Source: Aquarana catesbeiana
Lineage: Eukaryota; Chordata; Amphibia; Anura; Ranidae
Assembly (NCBI RefSeq): GCF_042186555.1
Contig: NC_133328.1
Coordinates: 329,462,539-329,526,538 of the forward strand
DNA: 64,000 nucleotides
Direction: 5' to 3'
A model generated the notes under the pieces. That model was not told the origin of the DNA. It ran no database searches and saw only the letters and a program-made list of their open reading frames with translations. A program made the translations under genes and the position numbers. Of the stretch, positions 1 through 10,280 are shown piece after piece (the first letter of the stretch is position 1; each line of letters opens with the position of its first letter).

Positions 1-530
1 GTAAAACAGAGACCAATGATACAAAATATTGCTATAATGGTCATACACATGCTAGCTAGAGATTAATAATATATTAAGGCAAAATCCTACAGTAGAAAAG
101 GTTACAGAAAAGAAAAGAGACAGAAGATAATAGAGATACATTGTATAGAGAAGTCTTACGTAACCATCCTTCATCTAGACCGTCAGCACAAGAGAGTGGG
201 CAGTGATCTGTGCTGCAATATATACACTTGTAAACCCCCCCTTCCTTCCATATGCCAAAACTGCTACATTGAGTCAATGGGGGTGGGGGGCTCTCTTACC
301 AGCTACCATATCATGACCAGGTTATTCCTGTTCCCTTCACACCTCCCACCTCCTTTGAAGTGACACTGTACTATCAAATGGTCAGATAGCCACTCCAGAT
401 AACATTCCACAGCAGGGCAAGATGTCTCTGTTGATTCCAAACATGTTCTCAGACTATAGTCATTGAAAGGTCACTGCAAGTAACATTAATAATAAAGTCC
501 ATCACCTTCAGGGCCCAAATCTTCACCACA
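1..530 (-). repeat. ERV1 3' LTR, partial
   Basis: Positions 1-530 align base for base with 22315-22843. The inner edge is set where the minus strand begins TGTGGTGAAG, directly after a purine tract; the partner LTR begins TGAGGTGGAG. The outer end of this LTR lies beyond the window. Confidence 0.88.
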
Positions 531-541
531 GTCCCCCCTGA
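531..541 (-). promoter_or_regulatory. ERV1 polypurine tract
   Basis: The minus strand reads CAGGGGGGAC immediately before the TG that opens the 3' LTR. A short G-rich purine run at this place is the usual plus-strand primer of retroviruses. The position, more than the length, supports the call. Confidence 0.6.
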
Positions 542-1916
542 AGTTCATTCTTGAACTTATGTCCTCCTTCAATGATTTTGTACCCACCCACAACAGCTCC
601 GAAGCCCCAACCCTTCCCCACCACCACTGCAGCCTCCTCTTCCTTTCTTGAACACGCCATAACTCCTCAAGGTAGGCTTAAGACATCCTGGTGCCTTTGA
701 GACTTCACATCCAAACCATTAGTGTCTGTACTGCAATGTTTCATTGCCCCTCTGCCTTGGAAGAGTGGAACTCCAACATTGATGGTGGGATCCTGGCATA
801 TCTAGTCCTGTAACTTTGTAAGACCATGTAATGGATGCACCGATTGGATCGGACCGCGAGACAGCACTTTTCAGTATGGTGAAGGAAATTTCAGGAAAGT
901 CTTATTCATGACACATTTATCTCAAGAAATAACTTGGTGGTTGTTGCTTCTTCAGGTGGTGGTTGGGCAGGCCTCCAGACAGTCGTGCATGAATACAAAA
1001 AGAGAGAGGAGAACGTTAGTGTACAGATATTGGAGGAATGCCGGACAGGAGCAGAGTGTTGGCCATTAAGACTAAATACTTATAAGGGGTGTAATGTGGA
1101 CGAGTAGAGCGGGATCCCCACAGGGTACAGAGTCTGAGCCACAGCCAGTATCATCCATGGCCCTTGATGGTAGGGATAGTCAACACTGCCTGTTATTGCC
1201 AGGTCCCTGGGTTCACCACACCTGCTCATGGGGCTCAGATTAAAGCAGTAGGTAGACTAGGGGAGGTAGAATTACATTAAGACATAAAAACTGGATGTCC
1301 AGAGATACTTTAGTTAAAATATGGTACTTGCGGGCAAGCAAAGTCTTTTTTAAACAAAAATGATATGACTGATGTCTTAGTTACATTATCCTGAGAAGAT
1401 AAATGATAGAAACCAAAGGAAAAACTTGGAGAGCATAATATTAAAGAAGAAAAAGGAACCGAAGAGAGGTGAGTAAGGAAAATGAACAGGAAAAATAGTG
1501 GGAATAATAATGAAAAAAAGAACGAACATGAAAAAAAAACTACAGATTGAACGCTGCTCCAACCAAGACTGTTAATCTTGAATCTGTATATAAAAACGAA
1601 TACATCGGTTGAAAAAAATAATAAAAAAATAAAAGACAAAAAAAAACAAAAACAAATGTTTTTCTTTAAAAAAAAAACTCCTCTCCCATTAACAGTAGTT
1701 TTGCAGGTCAGGTACACAGATATTAACAACAAAAGGGAGAAAAAAAATAAAAAAATAATAAAAAATGATTAAAACTTTTAGAATTTAGGTAAACCTGACT
1801 GCACTTTATTACTAAAAATTGAAGAGGCTTATCCCTGGAACAAGAAAAATATAGTTCTAGGGTCCTCTCTTAAATGCGCAACTTCTGTGTACTGGTCTGG
1901 ATTGGCTCTGGCTTCC
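542..1916 (-). other. ERV1 3' non-coding region between env and 3' LTR
   Basis: No coding sequence is recognisable. About 1480-1780 is an A-rich low-complexity tract on the plus strand. Around 1770-1830 lies a short conserved block (GGTAAACCTGACTGCA) that also occurs in diverged form near 26215-26235 in ERV2, which links the two proviruses. The open frames through the A-rich tract are compositional. Confidence 0.5.
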
Positions 1917-2417
1917 TCAGAGATTTGTTTCTGAGTTAGTGGCCTTTCTGTTCCTTGAGAGAAGATACCTTGTTGAGGTACACATTCTCATAGCTTTGGC
2001 ATTCATTCTCCTGATAGTAACGCACATTATTACCTGCATCAGGAAAAGCAATAAGGCTGCACAGGTTAGGACAACAACAGGGTGGAGCAAAATGTTTAGG
2101 AAGGCTGTAGCGTTAGGACTATACCCAAATAAACTTTCCCACCAGGAAATCTTAGCGTCTGCGTCTAAAGCGTGGGATACTTGGATCAATCTATTTTGAT
2201 CATGGGTGAGTCGTATGGTGGCTTGTTTCTCAGCATCTCTTAGTACATTTAATATTTCATCCTGTTGTCCAAAATCCATCAGCCAAGCTTTTAACTCAGC
2301 CCCAAATCCCAGAGGAAGTTTCTGTAGGTGTAAGGGAATGGCAGGTTTGCTATAAAACCTTTCTTTAGGGGTGATCGGGGTATACAAACCGGTGTTCCTG
2401 CTATATCCATGTACCAT
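1917..2417 (-). pseudogene. env: ERV1 env, transmembrane-subunit remnant
   Basis: A 166-codon minus-strand frame ends with features of a retroviral transmembrane subunit. A segment with heptad-like spacing of hydrophobic residues (about residues 55-85) precedes a strongly hydrophobic span of about 25 residues (about 105-132). A basic cytoplasmic tail of about 30 residues then reaches the stop at 1917. The ectodomain part is short and no fusion peptide is recognisable. The upstream surface part is in other frames and interrupted, so no intact envelope is encoded here. In a replicating virus this protein would anchor and drive membrane fusion; here it is a fossil. Confidence 0.65.
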
Positions 2418-3565
2418 AGACTCCTCAAGGTAGTGTACCCTGCTGAGTACCCTTTAACCTGATGCTGAAAACAGTGCATCATTAGACATGTGATGCTAGC
2501 ACCAGTACCCTGGTCTCCAGTCTCAAGTATTTTTAACTTTGTTTAGGACTAGTTGGGACACTACCACGGCATCTATTAGACATGACCCCCTCCTGTGTCA
2601 ACATTGTTGCCTTTTCCAATAGCACAACCCCTACCTTCCTCTAGCACTCATCAGCACCAGTCATCTGAGGCTGTCCATAATCAAACCATCAGAACAAGCT
2701 GGACTCCAGGGTGTAACCCAGTAGAGTCTGATAGGATAGTACCCAGATTGACCGTGATATCTGCACAATGTTCCATCCCTGCCATTAGGGATGAGAACGG
2801 TGCAAGTAAGATTTTTGATGATCCTGGAACTGAGTCATCCACCAATCTATTACGACTCATAGACAACCTGGATACTACCCTCCCTGTCTGTCCTTGCAAT
2901 GTGATGCTGGACAGAGCAAGTTGGCTTTCCTAACCCCTTCCCTGATTTGTAGCACGACACCCCCCCAATGTGATCCAGCTTCATAGTGTTTTAAGGTAAC
3001 CACCTGCCACCAGGTACACAAGTTTCTTTATAGAGGCTGTACACCTTATGGGGCACTGGTCTTCCTGTCATGCAGGACACAGACCACTAGTTAAGGTAGG
3101 CAAGGAGTCTAGGATAGAAAGGACACCTATGGGTATCCACTGAGGAGAATACAGCGTGCCCACACAACTCCATCCCTGTGCCTGGATTTCAGAGACCATG
3201 CCCAGGGTATACAATGCACCTCTACCTATGGTTAGGTTCAAGGAACCCTCTAGTTCCATGACTAATGTTACATCGGTATTCTTTAGGATACAGAAACAAA
3301 CTCGTCTATGTCCCAAATAATACCCAGGTGCTTCCTTCCCAGCAATGACCTCTCCATCCAGAACACAGAGTGAAATATCTTCCCAACATTTTTCGCTCAC
3401 CACTATGTATTGACCTGGCCTATAAAGGACATCATGGTCATGCTTTCGGCAGAGGGAAGTGTCACCCTGCCTCCAGCTTCCATCTTCTCTGATCCCATGT
3501 GGGTAATTTAGCCTTAAATGCAACAAGATAGAATCCTCAGTCAGTAAGCCCATTGATGTCACCAA
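2418..3565 (-). pseudogene. ERV1 env, surface-subunit remnants
   Basis: Several minus-strand open stretches (3565-3068, 2899-2681 and 2482-2291) lie in order before the transmembrane remnant, with stops or frame changes between them. The largest, 165 codons, has scattered cysteines and beta-rich, glycoprotein-like composition. There is no motif I can name. Assignment to env rests on position between gag and the transmembrane remnant, not on sequence identity, so this is moderate to weak. Confidence 0.4.
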
Positions 3566-4721
3566 ATATCTGCAGGTACATCTAAAGGAAATTGGAAAAC
3601 AAAGATTGCATAATGAGTATCAAGCTCGAGGAACTGCTGCTAACAAACACAAAGAAAAAGAAAAAAAATCCCTTACAGCACTGAGGCGCCGGGATCACTG
3701 AACAGTAGTGGGTACATGGGCCGACCGCTGTGCCTTGAAACACACAGATATTAGTGACAGATACGCCACAGACACATTAGAACAGTGTCACTGGGCCGTA
3801 AGCAGGTTTCAAATACACTTGGGGACACACAGATTGCTAGGCACATTAACATATCTTAGCCTAAGGCAAAGAGCCACTCTTGAAAAGAAAGCACTGGCTG
3901 GGTGTGTAGCTAATTACCATAACCGCAGGGGGGGTTAAGCAGTCTTAAACAAATCTACACAAGTCAGCATAGCCACTGATTTTCTAGAATTGGATCAGAA
4001 CATACAACACTTAGGTAGTCAAAAAAAAAAAACACAGCCGAATGGGCTGAGAAATAGAAGCATTAACTAGATAATGGTGCTGAAACCAGAAAAAGAAATA
4101 AAAAAATTGTCTATGGAGGCTGTGATCTTCTTTGTTCTGAAAGCCATGAAACCCAATTATCGAATCTGAGGGATAAAACACTAATACAATTTAGTAATAA
4201 ACATTCAATTTTTCGCCTAGAAACAATGAATCAATGGTTATATCTGTAACAAGACATTAACATATGAAACACAAATATACATTACATTACATTACATAAA
4301 CGGTGCACTTTTTTTTAAGATACCAAAAAATTGTTGAGCTCAACTTATCATTAATATGTATTACTTAATACACATTAATACCACGTGGATTTTTTGTTTT
4401 ATGTTATACCAATAATTCCCCAAAGAAAAATGTATTCACCATGGTTGAAAAAAATTAGCAATCCGCAAAGAACCTCTCCAGTACTGTTTTCCTGAAAAAC
4501 AAACCCATTTTAGTATATGTATCTTTCAATTCACTAGTACAGATAATTATCTTGCCTCAGGTCATTTGCATGTCAATACAGTTCGCTGTACCTTTTCACA
4601 GACCTGGTGAGAAAGAAGGGGGGTCATTTGGGTGGGCTGTCAGCGGCTGAGACAAACGTTACACAACTCGACATATATTGCATATTCCACACACACTCAC
4701 ACAATTACCTATAGATGACCT
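3566..4721 (-). other. ERV1 gag-env gap with no recognisable pol
   Basis: About 1.15 kb separates the last gag-like codon from the first env-like frame. I see no protease, reverse transcriptase, RNase H or integrase motif in any frame. The DNA is AT-rich with short A and T runs. Either pol was deleted in this copy or the lineage moves by using a helper. Confidence 0.55.
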
Positions 4722-5087
4722 CTAGACATCACACATATCAGCATGTTTTCTATAATAACCTGTACTTCTTCTTAAACCCATAACATCTGTTTGGTAAGGT
4801 TGAAATTCTTTCAGAGATCCATCCCATTTCATTAGCCCCTTCTCAGCCTGTATGGACGCATTCTCAGGAGTATGGAATGGGACTCCTGACCCAGGTGGTC
4901 CATACTTCCTACACCTAGGCCATGTGGCGAAGCGTGCAGAGTACACTTCAAAATCACGTCTTGTGGTCGTATATGGATTATGCTTATCGACTTTTTGACT
5001 GGAACTGGATAGACAGAATCTCGCGATATGGCCAAATAGTCCACATAAGTGACATTTTGTCTTAGTTAAAGTGGTACAACATCTCTT
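4722..5087 (-). pseudogene. gag: ERV1 gag, distal part beyond the L1 insertion
   Basis: A minus-strand frame carries a zinc knuckle of the form C-x2-C-x4-H-x4-C (residues CHLCGLFGHIARFC, about 5000-5045), typical of nucleocapsid domains that bind genomic RNA. It runs to a stop at 4722. Its upstream edge is the L1 target duplication at 5076-5087, and the same short coding stretch recurs at 18635-18646 at the end of the proximal gag part. The two pieces are therefore halves of one gene broken by the L1. This knuckle is additional to one in the proximal part. Confidence 0.65.
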
Positions 5088-5134
5088 TTTTGAAAAATAT
5101 TTATTGGGTTTTATGGCATACAAAAGTATAAGAC
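5088..5134 (-). terminator. L1 3' end with polyadenylation signal
   Basis: On the minus strand AATAAA is followed within about ten bases by a short A run, then the target duplication. This is the normal end of a retroposed L1 transcript. It is separated from the rest of the 3' UTR (12358-12675) by Harbinger A. Confidence 0.75.
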
Positions 5135-5137
5135 TTA

Positions 5138-5260
5138 TGCCACGTACACACGGTCGGACTTTGTTCGGACATTCCGACAACAAAATCCTAGGATTTTTTC
5201 CGACGGATGTTGGCTCAAACTTGTTTTGCCTACACACGGTCGCACAAAGTTGTCGGAATT
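5138..5260 (+). repeat. Harbinger A left terminal and subterminal repeats
   Basis: The TIR starts at 5138. The core ACACACGGTCGG appears at about 5146-5157 and as a variant (ACACACGGTCGC) near 5233-5244. The same core returns in the right end. Repeated subterminal cores of this kind are likely binding sites for the element's own DNA-binding proteins. Confidence 0.8.
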
Positions 5261-5280
5261 TCCGATCGCCAAGAACGTGG

Positions 5281-5288
5281 TGACGTCA
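5281..5288 (+). promoter_or_regulatory. CRE-type palindrome upstream of the Harbinger A transposase
   Basis: TGACGTCA is a perfect CREB/ATF consensus, about 320 bases before the transposase start. The equivalent site in Harbinger B (near 34107) reads TGACGTAC. Whether it is used is unknown. Confidence 0.4.
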
Positions 5289-5611
5289 AGCACGTACGAC
5301 GAGACTAGAAAAGGCCAGTTCAGAACCAAGCGCGGCACCCTTTGGGCTCCTTTTGCTAATCTCGTGTTAGTAAAAGTTTGGTGAGAGACGATTCGCGCTT
5401 TTTCAGACTCGTGGCTTTCAGATCGTTTTCTGACGTTCAGTTTGTGCTTGTGGGTTTGTATCTGCTCTTCAGTGCGTGCAGTCAGTTCGTATTGGAGTTT
5501 TCTGTGCGATCTTGTCCGCTCGTTGCTGTTTTTCAGGTCGCTCTTCACAGGCCTTGCTGTTCTTCAGTGCGTTCTGTTACTTCGTTCTGAGCAGCCGACC
5601 GTTTTCTAGCC

Positions 5612-7789
5612 ATGTTTCGTATGCGTACTCCTCATAAAATTCGTGCTGTGCGGGGGCTTGGTGTTGGGGTCCTGACCTTGACACAAGTCCAGTCCATGAA
5701 CAGGGTGGGGAGGAGTTCATGGACCAAGAATTGGTTGCTTCAGCGTGACCAGTTCTGTCATATGCCTTTGCTCCGTGAGATCCGTGAGAATAATCCTGAT
5801 GATTTCAGGAACTTTCTCCGGATGACGGACCCCGTATTTCACCGTTTGTTGGCTTCGCTGACCCCCTATATTAGCAGGCAGGATACCTGCATGAGGCACG
5901 CCATCACTCCGGAGCAGAGGTTGGTCGCTACCTTGCGGTATTTGGCCACAGGGAGAAGTCTGCAGGACTTGAAGTTCTCGACAGGCATCTCCCCCCAGGC
6001 TCTGGGTATCATCATCCCAGAGACCTGTTCTGCCATCATACAGGTCCTGCAGAAGGAGTATATGAAGGTAAGATTTTTATCCTTTTATATCACATTTTAT
6101 TGTATTGAATGATTGATAATATATTGTATTTCTTTCCTCATTCCCTAATTACCATGATTGTAATATGCTGTGAATGTCCCCTTTGTTCTCATGCATGCTG
6201 GATTTTTATGTAATTATTATTTTAGGTCCTTCATACATATTTGCCCTTCAATAACCTCCCCAGCATGGTGTCTCCTGCCCTATATTCACCTCATGTAGTT
6301 ACTTAACAATGTATTTTATCAGCTCCATAGTAGTGCTTTACCCCAAACACCCCCTAAAATGTTTTGAAATGTTATTTTTGATTTAAATTCAGGCAGAGTG
6401 GCAGAGGCTTTTTTTTGTGGTGTCCCCAAATTTTTTGTAACCCTCCCTCCCCCAACTGCTAAGTCAGCTGATCCCAATTCTCTATCTTCAATCATCTATC
6501 TGCTGACTTTGCCAAACCCATACACACTATACCCATCTCTTTAGTGCTCAGATTTATGGATGAATTCCCCAAAGCATGTAGTGCAAGGCCCTGCCTGTAT
6601 ACTTTCCAATGGTACTGTTTAAAGTTCTTGTATCCTATTATGATCTTGATAGGTAATAGCAGAATGTCCAAATGTGCTCAAATGTGTACAGTGTGTATTT
6701 ATATCTTTGTATTATGACACTTCTTACCTGTCCAGTGGGCTGTCAATAGTGTTACTAAGGAGGGGCTGTTCCAAGTAATACCCTGTATTTAGGCATTCAT
6801 CTCTCAATGAAGTGAAGAGGGTTACCTGTCCAAGAGTTCCCCCCCCTATAATGTTAGAAATGGCCCATGAGGGGGGGGAGGGGGAATATGATAGGTGTAC
6901 CTTATACTTTGTTGTTGTTAAATTCCCCTTAATAAATGCTATCTGGAGGTTGACCCATAATGTTTGTGTCTAATCTGCTTGCCAGGTTTCTGTGAAAAAA
7001 TAGTAATGTTTATTGTTTTTTCCTCAACAGTTTCCTTCCACGCCATAGGAATGGCAGACTATGGCCTCCCACTTTGCCCAGCGGTGGGACTTTCCTAACT
7101 GCGGAGGGGCAATTGATGGGAAACACGTCCACATCGTCCCACCACCCAACTCGGGGTCGTACTATTATAATTACAAGGGGTTTAATAGTATAGTGATGTT
7201 GGCGGTGGTGTCGGCTAATTACGACTTCTTGTATGTGGACGTGGGGAAGAATGGCCGGATGTCCGATGGTGGAGTCATCGCCCAGACGGAGTTCTACAGG
7301 CGTCTCCAGAATGGCAGCTTGGACTTGCCACCTCCAGAGGACAATGTTGAAGGTCTCCCATTTGTGTTCGTTGCTGATGAAGCATTTGCGCTGGGGGACC
7401 ACCTGATGCGGCCATTCCCGATGAGGACCCTCACCCCGGAACAGAGGGTTTTTAATTACCGGCTGGCCAGAGCCCGAAGAGTGGTGGAGAACACATTTGG
7501 AATCCTGGCCAGCCGGTTCCGATTATTTATGACACCCATCCATATGGCGGAGTATAAACTGAACCATATAATACTTGCCTGCTGTGTTCTCCATAATTTT
7601 CTACAAAAACATTCAGCCAACTATGCTGGCTCAGTTGGGCCTGAGGCCGGAATCCCAAATACATTAACAATGACGGCACTTGAAAGCGGCCGTCCTGGCT
7701 TCCCCTCCCTGAATGCCCGTGATGTCCGGTTACGATACCTGGAGTTCTTTGCGGGTAGGGGGGCTATCAATATGCCAGACAATCTGTGA
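5612..7789 (+). pseudogene. Harbinger A transposase (HARBI1-like, DDE_Tnp_4), two exons, one premature stop
   Basis: Exon 1 is 5612-6067 (152 codons) and ends at the donor AAG|GTAAGA. Exon 2 is 7031-7789, after the acceptor CTCAACAG, and the junction is in phase. Exon 1 holds the HARBI1-type helical N-terminus (FRNFLRMTDPVFHRLL and a conserved YLATG block). Exon 2 holds the nuclease core: first Asp in GAIDGKHV (7115-7117), second in VADEAF, Glu in RVVENTFG. The product would cut and paste the element at TWA targets. Codon 6 of exon 2 (7046-7048) is TAG where Harbinger B has CAG, so this copy cannot make full-length enzyme unless the stop is bypassed. The rest of both exons is open. AATAAA lies at 7801-7806. 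Confidence 0.88.
6068..7030 (+). other. Intron of the Harbinger A transposase
   Basis: The 963-bp intron has GT at 6068, AG at 7029-7030 and a T-rich tract before the acceptor. Much of it aligns with the corresponding intron of Harbinger B (34907-35776), including the motif TTCAGGCAGAGTG. It contains no gene or insertion that I can recognise. Confidence 0.7.
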
Positions 7790-7800
7790 CACCTTTTTCA

Positions 7801-7806
7801 AATAAA
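7801..7806 (+). terminator. Polyadenylation signal of the Harbinger A transposase
   Basis: AATAAA begins 12 bases after the transposase stop codon. A T/G-rich stretch follows, as expected for a cleavage site. Confidence 0.6.
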
Positions 7807-7924
7807 AAACAACCAAAAGAAATTCTTGGTGGACATTTACTGCTTGTGTTTGTTTTAGCTGACCCTGACAGAAATGTGTTGAATGCAGAAAATGTCGTGA
7901 TTGGGTAACCTTATAAAAAACAGT

Positions 7925-8045
7925 GTTGGCTGGTACTTCCTAAATGCAAAAACACATTTCACTACAAGTGCACTTGCAACTGCACTGAACCTGCACTTGT
8001 AGTGCAAAGAGGATTTGCCCTTAGGAAATAACCCCCATTTGTGCA
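7925..8045 (+). repeat. Hairpin-forming MITE-like repeat inside Harbinger A
   Basis: Palindromic units around CACTACAAGTGCACTT lie between arms matching CCTAAATGCAAA and its inverse. The sequence ends at a block reading AAATAACCCCC. A better-preserved copy sits at the same place in Harbinger B (39813-39943), so it was present before the two copies separated. Confidence 0.55.
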
Positions 8046-8383
8046 TAAAACAACAATTACATCACCCCAAAAGTGTTGTAGTGTTGAGACAATAATCCAC
8101 ACATTCTTGAGTAAGGCACTTTTTTATACCTGCACAATCACATGCGCATTTACCAAAGGTTTTTAAAACAAACCAACATGTTTGTTGTATAACAATGTTT
8201 GCAGTAGCATTATGAAAAATCAAAATATCCATTTCAGATAAAACAGGCCTGTGTAAAACCAACAAGAAAGCCAAAAAACTTGAACTTACAAAGTTCACAT
8301 TAGGTAAAACCTGAAGGCTATATCAGACATCAGTATTTAGGAACTGGGTTTGATCTAGCGTTCAGATGGGGGGAAATCACCCC

Positions 8384-8612
8384 AGGAAAAGCCAAATTTG
8401 GAAGATGCACACCAATTTACGAATGGCAACATGTGCTATCTGCCATCAGGGGGGATCAAGGGACGTGTTTTGGGGGAGAAAGCCTTTCCTCAATGCGACT
8501 TTATAATTGAGGAAGGTGTTGCACCCCCAAAACGCGTCCATTGATCTCCCGTGATGGCAGATAGCACATGTTGGCACACTGTGTGCATCCTCCAAATTTG
8601 GCTTTTCTAAAC
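8384..8612 (+). repeat. Imperfect palindrome between the transposase and Myb genes
   Basis: The left arm begins AAAAGCCAAATTTGGA and the right arm ends TCCAAATTTGGCTTTT. The two arms contain GTGCTATCTGCCATCA and its complement. The centre is near 8500. Harbinger B has the same structure at about 40275-40530, so it belongs to the element. It would fold into a long hairpin and sits where convergent transcripts would end. Confidence 0.65.
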
Positions 8613-8670
8613 ATTGTAAAAATTTTTGGAAGATTGGACCACATTAATAAAACAGGTGATTTTGTGGGGT

Positions 8671-9992
8671 TTAAATTCGCCCCAAAACATCAATGATGTT
8701 ATTATTTTTTTTAATAACATCACTGATTTGTTTCTGGATGTTTTGCAATTGGAGATTACACCCCATGATCTCCCCGATAAGTATCTGGGCACTTTCTGAA
8801 GTAAAGCATTCAGGATCCCTCACATCACGATCACCTAAAAAGAGATAAAGAACAAAAAAAAGGTCTCAAAAATCTGCCACCATCCATCTCGTTTACCTGA
8901 GTCTGTGGTCGCAGACACTCACCTGTTGTGGTGCCAATCTCCACCACGTCTTCTTCTTCCTCCTGCTCTTCTTCTTCGTTTGGGGGTATTTCACCTTCTT
9001 CCATAGGTGGGGGGTCTGTGGTCTCCTCGGATGAGGGCTGTCCTCCGAGTCTTTTCTCCCCTATGTAAAACAAAAATGGTATAATTAGCACACAGATATT
9101 TGATGGCAGAACTAGAAATAGGAAACATTGCTCGGAAGTGGGGTACAATTGTCTATTTTAGCCGAGTTCCAAGATGTATATTTTTTTTATTGCCCTTTGT
9201 CAAGCTGCAATACTTTACATGTTTGGTACAAGCTTCACAGATGTAGCCCCCCCTATAGTATACACTGGAGCACCTGTGTGCCCCCCTAATAAAAATGGTG
9301 TTCTGGGATCCCACACTAGTGCTCCAGTGTCCAGATGTGAAAACAGCTGCTCAGTGTCCTCTCTTTACACACAATCTAGTTGTCATTTCATTCTAGTAAC
9401 AAACCCATCTACACAAACAAATCTTTGGCATCCAAGTAGGCCCCAAAAAATGTGTGAAAATGCATATGGCCTAAACAATGGTGTTCTAGAGGCCGAAATA
9501 AAAATGTTTGATACGAACGAATAATGGGCCCATGAACATTAAAGTTGCCCTTTTAAACGTTACAATTAATAAAAGCATATGGAGCAGAACGAACGTAATA
9601 AAGACAGAAAGAATAGGAACACAGCACAACTACTTACTTTTTTGCAGCACTCTCCGGATCTTTCGGTACTGCTCTGGCTCTCTCAACTTCAGGTCCGACC
9701 ACCGCTTCCTGAGCTGATCTTTAGACCTTCGTACCCCGAAATTCCGCTCTAGACTCCTGACCACTTTACCATTGATTTTTGCCTTTCGGATGTTGGGGTT
9801 GGGGTAAGGCCCATATTTTCCGTCATAGTCGGACTTCCTCATGATGTGTACCATCTCCAACATCTCCCCAAACGACATATTTGTGGCCTTAAAACGTCTC
9901 CTTCTGGATCGGGACGTGCCTGGATCCGGCCTTTCCTCCTCCTCCTCCTCGTTGCTATAATTAGCATGCACCTGCTGTAACTCTGCCATCAT
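8671..9992 (-). CDS. Harbinger A Myb/SANT-like DNA-binding protein, three exons
   Basis: Predicted exons are 9992-9638 (ATG to donor GTAAGT), 9060-8897 (acceptor TTACATAG, acidic linker rich in Glu) and 8834-8671 (acceptor TTTTTAG, stop TAA). Exon 1 holds an acidic then basic N-terminus and a Myb/SANT-like trihelix ending in QLRKRWSDLKLRE, the Harbinger Myb pattern. Exon 3 encodes a short amphipathic, probably coiled-coil, end. In known Harbinger systems such a partner brings the transposase to the termini or into the nucleus. A second donor, GTGAGT, near 8919-8924 could shorten exon 2. No stop is visible in the chosen exons. Splice sites are predicted by eye, and Harbinger B has the same order. 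Confidence 0.72.
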
Positions 9993-10166
9993 GCTCTTCA
10001 CCCACTGCGCCGAACGAAAAGGGGCGGGGAATACACTAGAAAGAACGTCAGGGGCGGGCGGAGTTACACGCATGCGCAGTGTGTATAAAGCGTAACACGC
10101 GTGCGTATTACGTACGATCTGTGAGCGGAGGAAGGAGCATTGGACGCGCCGATCGTAAGAACGAAG
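9993..10166. promoter_or_regulatory. Shared divergent promoter of the Myb and MADF genes in Harbinger A
   Basis: The Myb start codon on the minus strand and a non-coding first exon of the MADF gene on the plus strand lie back to back. Between them are GC boxes (GGGGCGGGG, GGGGCGGGCGG), an NRF-1-like site (CGCATGCGCAGT, about 10068-10079) and TATAAAG about 13 bases later. Many CpGs are present. The plus transcript appears to start near 10130-10150, with a donor CGAAG|GTAAGA near 10166 and an acceptor TTGCAG at about 10274. Harbinger B keeps the ATGCGCAGT core and much of the surrounding sequence. Confidence 0.6.
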
Positions 10167-10280
10167 GTAAGAGACAAACTTGTGCCTATACTGCTTCTAG
10201 ATTGAGGCCTATATTGTAACAAGATTAGGAGAGTTTTCTCTGACATTAGGCTTTGTCTTGTGTTGTGTCTTGCAGTGAAC

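Noticed and set aside
74..277. A 67-codon cysteine-containing open frame on the minus strand, repeated at 22388-22591 in the partner LTR, as a possible LTR-encoded protein.
   Set aside because: The two copies are identical by descent as LTRs of one provirus, so conservation is not evidence of coding. There is no recognisable domain or start context.
1310..1732. A hydrophobic, Phe-rich 140-codon frame as a membrane protein of ERV1.
   Set aside because: It is the reverse reading of an A-rich tract; Phe and Leu follow from TTT/CTT composition.
9174..9524. A 116-codon plus-strand open frame as an additional Harbinger gene.
   Set aside because: It lies in the first intron of the Myb gene on the opposite strand. 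It has no domain and is not kept in Harbinger B.
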